NCBI GenBank assembly: GCA_036506155.1
Contig: DASXSF010000001.1
Coordinates: 1 to 11,133, forward strand
Length of the DNA stretch: 11,133 bases
From: DASXRA01 sp036506155
GTDB lineage: Bacteria; Actinomycetota; Actinomycetes; Mycobacteriales; Jatrophihabitantaceae
Reading direction: 5' to 3'
Shown here: piece after piece, positions 1 through 7,050 of the stretch
How positions within the stretch are numbered: the stretch's first letter is position 1
Layout of the letters: each line of letters starts with the position of its first letter
Translations under genes and position numbers: made by a program
Notes under the pieces: generated by a model
Seen by the model: the letters and a program-made list of their open reading frames with translations, nothing else
Told to the model about the DNA's origin: nothing
Databases searched by the model: none

Positions 1-126
1 TGCTCTCAGGCCTCACACTTGCTCTATTCGTCGCGAGCTAGTACAAACGCCGCGAGCCATCCGGCCGGGACGCTGGTTCCCGGTCGCTGGCGGCCCACCC
101 AGTACTGAGTTGTCGGCACCCACAAG
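1..126. other. Unassigned left edge, upstream of the M36 peptidase
   Basis: I recognise no gene here. The reading frame of the downstream M36 peptidase continues back only to a TGA at 106-108, with plausible in-frame residues (VVGTHK) between it and the GTG at 127. The other two plus frames give no family I recognise; the frame beginning at base 2 is open through this stretch but has no motif I can place. The peptidase propeptide and signal peptide, which should be encoded here, are not visible, so a deletion or frameshift boundary probably lies near 106-112. Confidence 0.4.
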
Positions 127-1383
127 GTGTCCGGTAAGAACGCCAACCAGGGCAGTCACCAGGGCATGAACACGTCCACGCCGTCGCCCACCCGCGACTA
201 CACCTACGCGTGGACCAACCAGTGGCAGACGTCCGGCTGCGACCCGAATGCGTTCACCTCGCCGACGCGGAACGACATCGACGCGGCGGACGCCAACCTG
301 TTCGCCATGCACAACCGGATGCACGACTTCGCCTACAAGCTCGGCTTCACCGAGACTGCGTTCAACGCGCAGGTGAGCGACTTCGGCAACGGCGGAACCG
401 GCAACGACCCCGAGCACGGGAACGCACAAAAGGGCGGCATCGTCGGAGGTCCGCCGCTATTCCAGTCCCGCGACGACGCGAACCAGAACTCGCCGCCGGA
501 CGGCACGTCGCCGACCTCGAATATGTTCCTCTGGCAGCCGATCGCGGGCAGCTTCTACGCGCCGTGCGTCGACGGCGACTTCGACATGAGCGTGATCGGG
601 CACGAGTACACGCACTTGATCTCCAACCGCATGGTGGCCGGCCCCAACCAAGGGATAAGCGGATTCCAGGGCGGCTCGATGGGAGAGAGCTGGTCCGACC
701 TCGACGCGCTCGAGTATCTGAGCGAGAACGGGTACATCCCGGTCGACGGCGAGAACCCAACCGCGGTGGGCGCGTACGTCACGGGCGACAAGGGGGCGGG
801 AATCCGCAACTACCCGCTGAACGCCAACCCGCTCAACTACTCCGACCTCGGCTATGACGTCACCGGGCCCGAGGTGCACGCGGACGGCGAGATCTGGAAC
901 GCCGTGAACTGGCAGATCCGCCAGGCGTTCATCGACCGATACGGGGCGGGCACGCCGGCACTGCAGCGCAGCTGCGCCGACGGGCTTACGCCGGTCACCC
1001 AGTGCCCGGGCAACCGGCGCTGGATACAGCTCGTATACGACGCGTGGCTCCTGCTCGCCAACGGCAACATGAGCATGCTGGATGCGCGCAACGCACTACT
1101 CGCGGCGGACCAGATCCGGTTCGGCGGCGCCAACCAGGACATCCTCTGGAACACGTTCGCATCCCGCGGGTTCGGTACGAATGCGACCTCGAACGGCGGC
1201 GCCGACACCGATGCGGTGATCTGCTTCTTGGTCGCGCGTTCCTTCTTGCTGAACAGGTCGTATCGAGTAGCAGTGAAAATGTCGATGATCCGCAGTCGAG
1301 CCAGCCGCAGTCCCACCTCGAACTCGGCGGTGAACCTTCCCGACGAGTCTTACCGTCGACCGGGCTGTCGAGCCAGGCCGTGA
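109..1383 (+). pseudogene. Fungalysin-like M36 metallopeptidase, truncated at both ends
   Basis: The catalytic core of a secreted zinc endopeptidase of family M36. Numbering from the GTG at 127, the zinc motif HEYTH is at residues 159-163 and the third ligand is probably Glu187 in GESWSDLDA. The family-typical EVHADGEIWNAVNWQ segment and the closing FGGANQDILWNTFASRGFG segment are also present. These features and the uninterrupted frame support a recent functional ancestor. Full-length family members carry a signal peptide, an FTP-type propeptide and often C-terminal domains. Here the frame is cut at its 5' side (TGA at 106) and the GTG at 127 has no ribosome binding site. Homology stops after NGGADTD at about 1213; the remaining ~56 codons to the TGA at 1383 are antisense of the neighbouring pseudogene. 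Without signal or propeptide it is unlikely to be exported or folded normally. Confidence 0.8.
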
Positions 1384-2502
1384 CCCCGACGTCGCCGGCT
1401 CGCTTCATGCCGCCCTCGATCTGGCGGATGGTGTAAGCCGCGGTCTGGTTGAGGTTCGAGGACCGCATGTTGTCCTTGTTGTTCCAGTCCCGGGTGGCAA
1501 CGAAGGTCGCCATGCCCGGTGCGACCTGGTCGATGAGCGTCATGGCGCTTCTGAGATCCGGGTCCTGATCGGTGTAGAACCAGTTGCCGAGATTCCCCGC
1601 GTACGCCCGGTCGTCATTGTCGAGCAAGAGGTCGACTGCGGTCATCTGGCCGAGCACCCGGCAGTGACCCGGCGCCTCGAGCACCGCGCGCAGCTGGGTG
1701 TCACCGGCCGTCCCGCCGCGCGCTTGGGCCGCCCAGTCCTCGGCCTTCATACCGCTGGCGAGCGTCATGGCCATGACGTTGACGGGCATTGCTTTGCAGT
1801 TGGCTCACCGCGTCGTCTTCGGCGATCTGCGCGAACTCGGCAGCGGTTGCGGCGTTTCCGTTGCTCAGGTCGTTCATTTCACGGCCGCGCGCGACCCAGC
1901 TCGGCTCTTGCACGGCCGTCGACTCCTCGATCAGCGCTTGCAGCTGACCGCGATCTGATGGGCCCAACTTGCGTTGCTCGACCGACTTGATGTTCGTGAT
2001 CTTCTTCTGCAGCGGAGCCGACAATGTCACCGAGCCCGATCGGCTGGTTCTCGATCTTGACGACGATCTCGTCGTTCGCATCGTCCTTGATGAACCAGAC
2101 GTTGCGTGATTTCAGCGTGCGTGTGCTGTGGCCCTTGTGCCATGGCACGCTGGTCGCCTTGAGATTCCAGAGCCGGTGGACGCGCGGGACCCCGGCCTGC
2201 TGCTGAATGTGCGCAAGTTCGTGGGCGAGCGTCCGCTCGCCCCGCGGGGTGTCGGGCGCGTACTCGCCGACGGCGAAGAAGATGTCGCTTCCCCTCGTGA
2301 ACGCGACCGCGGCCATGGTGTTGCTCAGTGCCGCGGCCTGCGGGTCGGCGTGCACCCGCACCTGACTCAGGTCGGTGTTGAAAGCTGCTTCCATGCGTGT
2401 GCGCACGTCGGGTGGCAGCGGCTCGCCGCGTCCGCGCATGCTCTCGATCTGCTCTGCGACCGCCGGAGGCAGCGGGCCGCCTTCCGCGCCGATAACCGGG
2501 CC
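1213..2502 (-). pseudogene. DUF4157 (HExxH) protein with C-terminal kinase-like domain, frameshifted
   Basis: Reading from 2502 downward, the first frame gives a DUF4157 domain: an arginine-rich N-part, VRVHADPQAAALSN, and the HELAH zinc-type motif at 2223-2209. A second domain follows, pieced together across frames. It has a VVKIEN lysine strand near 2057, a catalytic-loop-like DNDDRAYAGNLGN beginning at 1621, and LIDQV at 1537-1523. This order (lysine, NxDR loop with downstream Asn, then metal-binding Asp) resembles PI3K/actin-fragmin-kinase folds; that assignment is inference. The frame changes near 2025, near 1790 and near 1345. The last piece (RFTAEFEVGLRLARLR, then FTATRYDLFSKKERATKKQ) runs until it meets the M36 remnant. 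An in-frame TGA at 2505-2503 and no usable start show that the 5' end is lost as well. DUF4157 proteins are often associated with contractile injection or polymorphic toxin loci, but no such genes are visible here. Confidence 0.7.
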
Positions 2503-2553
2503 TCACCCCGCGCACGCTACCAGCGGAGACCCGTCGAGTTCGAGAAGAAAGCT

Positions 2554-2588
2554 GGCCCAAAACTGCGACTATCTTTTGACTTTTGGCC
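2554..2588. terminator. Possible hairpin downstream of the GNAT gene
   Basis: GGCCCAAAA at 2554-2562 and TTTTGGCC at 2581-2588 can pair (one bulge), with a loop of about 18 bases. It lies about 60 bases after the GNAT stop in the direction of that gene. On the minus strand it is followed by a moderately T-rich run. It could end the minus-strand operon, but the stem is short and the loop long. Confidence 0.3.
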
Positions 2589-2648
2589 GTGATCAGCGGA
2601 AGTGTGTCGTCTGCGTTACACGGTTCCGGCGCGCTTCACGTTACCGAG

Positions 2649-3326
2649 CTAGTGGCGAAGCGTCGGCCGCAGGGACCGTACGGCTGGGGACGACGGCAGC
2701 GTCGGACGCTGCGGCGCGTGGTCTCCGTGGTGGGTGCATCGGCTGTGGCCACGCCGAGCAGCCGCCGTGCTCAAGTACCGGAGATATGCGAGAGCGGTGG
2801 CTGGCGGTGCATCCACGATTCCGTAGTGAGCATTCAGATCGACATCGAACTCGGGCGCCCGGCGATAGCCGAACTTCTCGTACAAGGCGATCGCCCCGGT
2901 CATGAAGCTGCCGGCATGGAATGCGAACACGGGCGCCCCGTCTTTGCGTGCAATGTGCTCGCAAGTGGTGAGTAACGCCCTCGCGACGCCCGCACCGCGA
3001 GCGGCTGGGTGCACCGCGAGGGCGCGGCCGCCGGCCCAGCCGATTGGCCAGCCGAGGCCGTGGACGGAGCTGTCCGGATAGAAGGCACCGGATCCGATGA
3101 CTCGCCCGCGCACCTCCGCGACAAACAGATGCCCGTGGTAAGCGTGCCGGTCCAGGTCGAGCAGGTCGGCGACGTAGCGCGAATAGGTCTCGGCCGCGAG
3201 CTCGCGCCTGTACTGCCGGTAGGCCGCGGCGACCACGTGGCGGATCGCCGGGTGGTCTGCGGGCCCGGCGCTTCGGACGGTGAGCGAGGCGTCCCGCTCG
3301 GACGGGACAACGATGCCGACGGACAC
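2649..3326 (-). CDS. GNAT-family N-acetyltransferase
   Basis: A probable acetyl-CoA-dependent N-acetyltransferase of 225 residues; the substrate is unknown. The acetyl-CoA binding motif is visible as ALAVHPAARGAGVARALL, followed by the late GNAT motif AIALYEKFGYRR. The GTG at 3326 is chosen because AAGGG, overlapping the stop of the upstream dioxygenase gene, sits about 8 bases before it. Only 11 bases separate the two genes, so they are almost certainly co-transcribed. The last ~40 residues, after LAYLRYL, are rich in Arg, His and Pro and do not look like the family. They may be a late frameshift or a diverged tail. Last gene of the flavohemoglobin operon. Confidence 0.8.
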   Translation of the reverse strand: MSVGIVVPSERDASLTVRSAGPADHPAIRHVVAAAYRQYRRELAAETYSRYVADLLDLDRHAYHGHLFVAEVRGRVIGSGAFYPDSSVHGLGWPIGWAGGRALAVHPAARGAGVARALLTTCEHIARKDGAPVFAFHAGSFMTGAIALYEKFGYRRAPEFDVDLNAHYGIVDAPPATALAYLRYLSTAAARRGHSRCTHHGDHAPQRPTLPSSPAVRSLRPTLRH

Positions 3327-3337
3327 GATGCGGGCCC

Positions 3338-3850
3338 TTAGTCGTAGTAGCGGCGCACACTAGAGCCGACGCGGGAAAGGTCGGCGCCGTAAACGTGCAG
3401 GGAGACGGCGGTCGTCTCGCCGACGTTGCGAACCCGATGGATGTCTCCTGGCGGTGCGAAGCCGCTAACGTCGCCGGGATAGTTGTCATTCGTGCCCAGA
3501 GGATTGAGGTTCTGGTCGAACAGTTCCTCGTGTTCGATGCCTTGGATGACACCGAAGACGCACCAGCTGATGTGGTCGTGGATCCGAGTGCGCTGGCCGG
3601 GACGCCAGACCAGCGCTACGACGGAGAACGATCCGTCGGGCTCGACGTGCAGGGTGTGGGCGAGGTAGTGACGCGGGTCGCCCATCCGCTGTTCAGCGGT
3701 GAGGATCTCCGGGCCGGGCAGGTGGCGCCGCAGCTGGTTCGCGACGGCACGCACGATCAGCTCTGGGCCATTGCCGGTGCGGATCGTGCTACGTATGCCC
3801 GCGATGAGATCGGCCAGCCCCGGCTCGGCGGATGTGATGGTTACCGTCAT
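3338..3850 (-). CDS. Cysteine dioxygenase-family thiol dioxygenase (cupin)
   Basis: A 170-residue single-domain cupin of the bacterial cysteine dioxygenase type I family. Such enzymes use a mononuclear iron to oxidise a thiol (cysteine, or 3-mercaptopropionate in some subgroups) to the sulfinate with O2. The three expected iron ligands are visible: His91 and His93 in RIHDHISWC and His138 in GDIHRVRN. The family C-terminal motif SLHVYGADL is at 150-158. Cys97 sits just after the HxH pair, near where animal cysteine dioxygenase has its crosslinked Cys; whether it is equivalent is uncertain. Length matches bacterial members. GAGGG lies 7 bases before the ATG. It starts 27 bases after the 58-residue gene and precedes the GNAT gene by 11 bases. 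Substrate cannot be set from sequence alone. Confidence 0.85.
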   Translation of the reverse strand: MTVTITSAEPGLADLIAGIRSTIRTGNGPELIVRAVANQLRRHLPGPEILTAEQRMGDPRHYLAHTLHVEPDGSFSVVALVWRPGQRTRIHDHISWCVFGVIQGIEHEELFDQNLNPLGTNDNYPGDVSGFAPPGDIHRVRNVGETTAVSLHVYGADLSRVGSSVRRYYD

Positions 3851-3877
3851 TGTGGATCCCTCGTAATCGATCTCGGG

Positions 3878-4054
3878 CTACGAACGGCTGATCGGGTAGC
3901 CGCGCAGGGTCGGGCTGGCCGGCGCGATCGCCGGATCCCGCCAGCCGTCACGCACGTCGGACATGAAGCTGCGCAGGCCGCGCGCGACGGTCCGGATGGG
4001 TGAGATGAGGCTGTACGACTGTCGCGCGCGTCGACGGGAACGAACTTCAGACAT
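3878..4054 (-). CDS. Small basic protein of 58 residues, unknown function
   Basis: I do not recognise this protein. It begins MSEVRSRRRARQSY, then ISPIRTVARGLRSFMSDVRD, and ends GYPISRS. The N-terminal half is Arg-rich with a possible amphipathic helix (about residues 16-38); the second half contains WRDPAIAPASP. There is no signal peptide or membrane segment. It is supported as a gene by GAGGA six bases before the ATG and by its fit in the operon: 36 bases after the flavohemoglobin stop and 27 bases before the dioxygenase start. It could be a small partner or regulator of either neighbour. That is inference from position only. Confidence 0.6.
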   Translation of the reverse strand: MSEVRSRRRARQSYSLISPIRTVARGLRSFMSDVRDGWRDPAIAPASPTLRGYPISRS

Positions 4055-4090
4055 GGGAATTCCTCGTGTGCATAGGTTGCGAGAAAGGGG

Positions 4091-4594
4091 TCAGGCGGCA
4101 AGATCGGGACCGAAGAGCTCGTACTGGATCCGCGTGGCGGGCACGCCACGATCGATCAGCTGCTGTCGGATCGACTCGATGAACGGCACCGGGCCGCATA
4201 CGTAGGCTGAAAGGTCGTCAGATGCGGCCGCGACTTCAGGCGTGACCGCAGGGCCGAGGACATCGGCGATGGCGGCGAACAGGTAGCTGTGGACGATCTC
4301 GTACTGGCCGGGGGTTATGCCGAGCGAGGCGTGCTTGTGTGCAACGCGCGCGAGCAGCGGTCCGGGATCTTGCCCGGGGTTGTTCACGACCATGGTTGCG
4401 AATCTCGCGATCGAACCGGCAAGTGCCTGCTGCTGCGTCCCGTTGGCCTGGTTACCGCGGTTGAACAGGTCGGACAGCAGGTCGGGATGATCGGCGAACA
4501 GCTTGCCGTAGAAGACGGTGGTGATTTCCGGGACCGCGGCGCCTACCGCGGGCAGAGTCTCGCGCACGATCGCCAACGACGCCGGTGACAGCAT
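4091..4594 (-). CDS. hmp: Flavohemoglobin with internal deletion (globin core plus reductase tail)
   Basis: A 167-residue remnant of flavohemoglobin, the nitric oxide dioxygenase that uses heme, FAD and NAD(P)H and is normally about 400 residues. Residues 1-124 match the globin domain. Tyr29 matches the B10 Tyr of E. coli Hmp, Gln54 aligns with its distal Gln53, and His88 in HKHASLGI is the proximal heme ligand. Residues 125-167 match the extreme C-terminus of the NAD domain (YVCGPVPF, then IQYELFGPDL). The FAD domain, most of the NAD domain and the last globin helix are absent, about 230 residues, yet the frame is kept. The start is the ATG at 4594, with AGGAG seven bases upstream. NO dioxygenase turnover with its own reductase should be impossible. 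Heme binding is uncertain because helix H is missing. First gene of a four-gene operon. Confidence 0.85.
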   Translation of the reverse strand: MLSPASLAIVRETLPAVGAAVPEITTVFYGKLFADHPDLLSDLFNRGNQANGTQQQALAGSIARFATMVVNNPGQDPGPLLARVAHKHASLGITPGQYEIVHSYLFAAIADVLGPAVTPEVAAASDDLSAYVCGPVPFIESIRQQLIDRGVPATRIQYELFGPDLAA

Positions 4595-4601
4595 GGGTGG
4601 G

Positions 4602-4606
4602 CTCCT
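4602..4606 (-). promoter_or_regulatory. Ribosome binding site of the flavohemoglobin gene
   Basis: AGGAG on the minus strand lies seven bases before the ATG at 4594. It rules out the longer in-frame start at 4729, whose extra 45 residues are unlike any globin N-terminus. Confidence 0.8.
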
Positions 4607-4631
4607 ACCAGGAACGTATGTCGGGATTTGG

Positions 4632-4646
4632 CGCGGCGGCGCCGCG
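4632..4646. promoter_or_regulatory. GC-rich perfect inverted repeat upstream of hmp
   Basis: CGCGGCG-G-CGCCGCG is a perfect 7+7 inverted repeat around one base, about 38 bases upstream of the flavohemoglobin start. Its place in the 158-base gap between the kinase and hmp suits an operator. It matches no NsrR or NorR site that I know, and GC-rich DNA produces such repeats by chance. Confidence 0.3.
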
Positions 4647-4730
4647 TCTACATCAGATTGGCTGTGCAGGGGCCCGCGGCACACCGTCACAGGCACCACT
4701 TTCAGCGGAGGTGGCGCCATCCACGGCATG

Positions 4731-4746
4731 GTGGTGTGGGCACCAC
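4731..4746 (-). terminator. Short hairpin just after the histidine kinase stop
   Basis: GTGGTG-TGGG-CACCAC forms a six-base stem with a four-base loop, starting six bases past the kinase stop codon on the minus strand. There is no T-run, so it would be at best a weak terminator or an mRNA 3' end stabiliser. Confidence 0.35.
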
Positions 4747-4752
4747 AGCCGT

Positions 4753-6345
4753 CTACCCCAGCGGGATCCGCGCGCGAACGCGCGTGCCCCCTCCTTCGGG
4801 ACTGACGACGTCGAATGCGCCGTCCAGGAACGCCACCCGATCGGCCAAGCCCTGCAGGCCGGTTCCATTCGTCACCGACGCGCCGCCGGCGCCGTCGTCG
4901 GCGACCACGACCTCGAGTGCGGGTTCGCCCGTAACAAGATCCGTGATCGTCAGCGTGACTCGGGCCCGGTTGGTGCCGGCGTGCCGGGCGACGTTCGTGA
5001 GCGCTTCGCTGACCACGAAGTAGGCCGTGGCTTCGACTGATGCGGGGAAACGGCTGGTCGGCAGCGTGCCCATACTCAGCTCGACCGGTGACCGGCGTGC
5101 GATGTCGGCAAGCGCGGCGGCGAGCCCGTGCCGGGTCAGGCTGCTGGGATGAATACCGCGGGCGAGGTTGCGCAGTTCGATGGCGGCTTCGTCCAATGAG
5201 GCGAGAGCGCCGTCCAGGATCTCCGCCGCTCGCGCCGGCTCGTTCGGGAGGGCCGTGCGCGCGCGGTTGAGCGCCGCACCGAGCGCGATCAGACGCTGCT
5301 GCGCGCCGTCGTGCAGGTCGTGTTCGAGTCGCTGACGTTCGGCCATCGCAGCCTCCGCGAGGCGGTGCCGCGATGCACGCAATTCCTCCTGTGCGCGATG
5401 CCTCTCGGACAGGTCGCGCACGTAGCCGGCGAACACCGGGCTGCCTGCGACCGCAATCCGGGTGATGGTCAGTTCGACCGGAAACACCGACCCATCGGCA
5501 CGCATGCCGCTGATCTCGATCCGGCGATCGAGCATGCTGGGCTTCTCGGTGTGCAGGTAGTGAGCGAGTCCTTGCCGGTGCCGCTCGCGCAGGTCTGGCG
5601 GGATGATCAGCTCCGCCAGTTGGCGGCCCACCGCCTGGTCGCGCGGGTAGCCGAAAGTTGCGCAGGCGGCCGGGTTGAATTCGAGCACGACTCCGCCCGC
5701 GTCGGCGATGACGACTGCGTCGAGGGCCGCGGCGAGAACGGCACGCAGCCGAGCCTCACTCAGCCGCACCGCGTGCTCGACACGTCGCCGCCGCAGGGCA
5801 TCGCCGATCCGCGAGCCGAGGCTTGCCATCGTCGCCAGCAGTTCGCGCGACGGATCCATCCGGTGCGGCGAGTAGAACTCCGCCAGGCCTTCGACGCCGT
5901 CGCCGCTGCGCAGCGGGAAACAGAACGCAGCGTGCAGTCCGGCACGGGCCGCGGCGGCTGCCCGAGGAAAGTTCTCGTCGTCGGCAACATCGGCAATCCA
6001 GGCGGGTTGGCCCGTACGCCAGACTCGCCCCGGCAGTCCCACCCCGGAGGCCAGGACGGCGGAGCGACTCTCCGCAACGAACGGGGCGCCGTCGAACTCC
6101 GGCGCGCTCCAACTGGCGGCGCAATGCAGTTCCGACGACGCGCGTGCCTGCCAGACCGCACCGACCGGCCAGCGCAGCGCGGTGCCGATGCCCTGGAGCA
6201 GTTCGACGAATATGACGTCCTCAGCTTCTTGACCGGCCAGGATGTCGGCGACCTGGTGCTCGAGCCGGAGCAGCAGCCCGGGGTCGATCACCCGGACCGA
6301 ATCTGCTGCCCCACGCGGTGGCAGGTGATGCGCTTGACCGTTCAC
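4753..6345 (-). CDS. Sensor histidine kinase, GAF-PAS-HisKA_3-HATPase (NarL/DesK type)
   Basis: A soluble-looking sensor kinase of about 530 residues with no membrane segment. Numbering from 6345: a GAF domain at about 40-190 (GVGLPGRVWRTGQPAWIADV, FCFPLRSGDGVEGLAEFYSP), a PAS domain at about 196-320 (DAVVIADAGGVVLEFNPAA), a HisKA_3 dimerisation domain with the phospho-acceptor His345 in LHDGAQQRL, and a C-terminal ATPase with N-box SEALTNVARHA, DDGAGG and GTGLQGLADRV. The signal is unknown; no heme or metal ligand is evident in the sensor domains. The start is the GTG at 6345, with a GTG at 6291 as alternative. The frame stays open further upstream, but only as antisense of the response regulator gene. 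The kinase is divergent from its likely partner regulator, not in an operon with it. It reads toward hmp, suggesting that the operon could be a target. Confidence 0.85.
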   Translation of the reverse strand: MNGQAHHLPPRGAADSVRVIDPGLLLRLEHQVADILAGQEAEDVIFVELLQGIGTALRWPVGAVWQARASSELHCAASWSAPEFDGAPFVAESRSAVLASGVGLPGRVWRTGQPAWIADVADDENFPRAAAAARAGLHAAFCFPLRSGDGVEGLAEFYSPHRMDPSRELLATMASLGSRIGDALRRRRVEHAVRLSEARLRAVLAAALDAVVIADAGGVVLEFNPAACATFGYPRDQAVGRQLAELIIPPDLRERHRQGLAHYLHTEKPSMLDRRIEISGMRADGSVFPVELTITRIAVAGSPVFAGYVRDLSERHRAQEELRASRHRLAEAAMAERQRLEHDLHDGAQQRLIALGAALNRARTALPNEPARAAEILDGALASLDEAAIELRNLARGIHPSSLTRHGLAAALADIARRSPVELSMGTLPTSRFPASVEATAYFVVSEALTNVARHAGTNRARVTLTITDLVTGEPALEVVVADDGAGGASVTNGTGLQGLADRVAFLDGAFDVVSPEGGGTRVRARIPLG

Positions 6346-6376
6346 GTCCTCGCCGATCGTCAACCGCCCTCCCGCG

Positions 6377-6392
6377 TATGGTACGAATTCGT
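6377..6392 (+). promoter_or_regulatory. Possible -10 box and palindrome at the response regulator start
   Basis: TATGGT at 6377-6382 lies eight bases before the GTG at 6391, which would put transcription start at or next to the start codon (a leaderless mRNA). The perfect palindrome ACGAATTCGT (6383-6392) overlaps the start codon and could be an operator. There is no clear -35 box and no ribosome binding site. Confidence 0.35.
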
Positions 6393-7050
6393 GAGCCTCC
6401 GAGCGGTGATCGCGGACGACAATTTGCTTGTCCGTGAGGGCGTTCGGGCACTTCTCAACGACCAAAGCGACATCACGGTCGTCGCTCTGGCGGCCGATCA
6501 CGACGAGTTGCTGGCGGCGGTCGCGGACCTGGCTCCGGACGTCGTGGTCACCGATATCTGCATGCCGCCGACAAATACCGACGAAGGCATCCGCGCCGCG
6601 ATCCACATTCGGCGCAGCCATCCGACGACCGGGGTGGTGGTGCTGAGCCAGTACGACGAGCCGAGTCATGCCGTCGCGTTGCTGCAGGACGGCGTCGCGG
6701 GACGGGCGTACCTGCTCAAGGAGCGGGTCGCGCAACCTGGTCAGCTGGCTGATGCAGTCCGTGCGGTTGCTTCGGGTGGATCGGTGGTCGATCCGCAGAT
6801 CGTCGAGGCGATGCTGGCGGCGCGCAGCCGTCCGGACAGCAGCCCGTTGCGCCACCTGACCGGCCGCGAACGGGAAGTACTCGCCGAGATGGCCACCGGC
6901 GCGAACAACGCCACGATCGCGAGTCGGCTCCAGGTGACCGTCCGCGCTGTGGAGCGACATATCAACTCGATCTTCGCCAAGCTGGGATTGACCGAGGAAC
7001 CCGAAGTCCACCGTCGAGTCCGAGCCGTGCTGCTCTACCTCGCGGGATAG
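6391..7050 (+). CDS. NarL/FixJ-family response regulator (REC plus LuxR HTH)
   Basis: A 219-residue DNA-binding response regulator. The receiver domain begins LRAVIADDN (acidic Asp9 and Asp10), has the phospho-acceptor Asp55 in VVTDICMPP, Ser86 in VVVLSQYDE and the conserved Lys110 in AYLLKERV. The LuxR-type helix-turn-helix is at about 155-205 (LTGREREVLAEMATG, then VTVRAVERHINSIFAKLGL). The GTG at 6391 is preferred because the receiver fold begins right after it. An in-frame ATG at 6328 would add 21 unlike residues and overlap the kinase start. The divergent HisKA_3 kinase is the obvious phosphodonor. Confidence 0.9.
   Translation: MSLRAVIADDNLLVREGVRALLNDQSDITVVALAADHDELLAAVADLAPDVVVTDICMPPTNTDEGIRAAIHIRRSHPTTGVVVLSQYDEPSHAVALLQDGVAGRAYLLKERVAQPGQLADAVRAVASGGSVVDPQIVEAMLAARSRPDSSPLRHLTGREREVLAEMATGANNATIASRLQVTVRAVERHINSIFAKLGLTEEPEVHRRVRAVLLYLAG

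Noticed and set aside
127..1383. M36 gene as an intact short peptidase starting at GTG 127
   Set aside because: There is no ribosome binding site, signal or propeptide, and the last ~56 codons are antisense of another pseudogene.
1213..2502. A working contractile injection or polymorphic toxin locus
   Set aside because: Only the DUF4157 gene hints at it, it is decayed, and no sheath, baseplate, ATPase or immunity genes are in the window.
3395..4003. Plus-strand frame across the dioxygenase
   Set aside because: It is the antisense of a well-supported cupin gene; no ribosome binding site or recognisable domain.
4224..4231. NotI site GCGGCCGC at the hmp deletion joint, suggesting engineering
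   Set aside because: Such octamers are common in GC-rich genomes, and it falls in the Ala-Ala-Ala codons usual at this point of the globin. No vector sequence is visible.
4753..6345. Kinase as a DevS/DosS-like heme gas sensor
   Set aside because: DevS-type kinases have two GAF domains with a heme-ligating His. Here there is one GAF and one PAS and no clear heme ligand.
5311..6390. Long plus-strand open frame continuous with the response regulator
   Set aside because: It is the antisense of the histidine kinase, kept open by GC-rich codon use. It has no domain and the receiver domain begins only at 6391.
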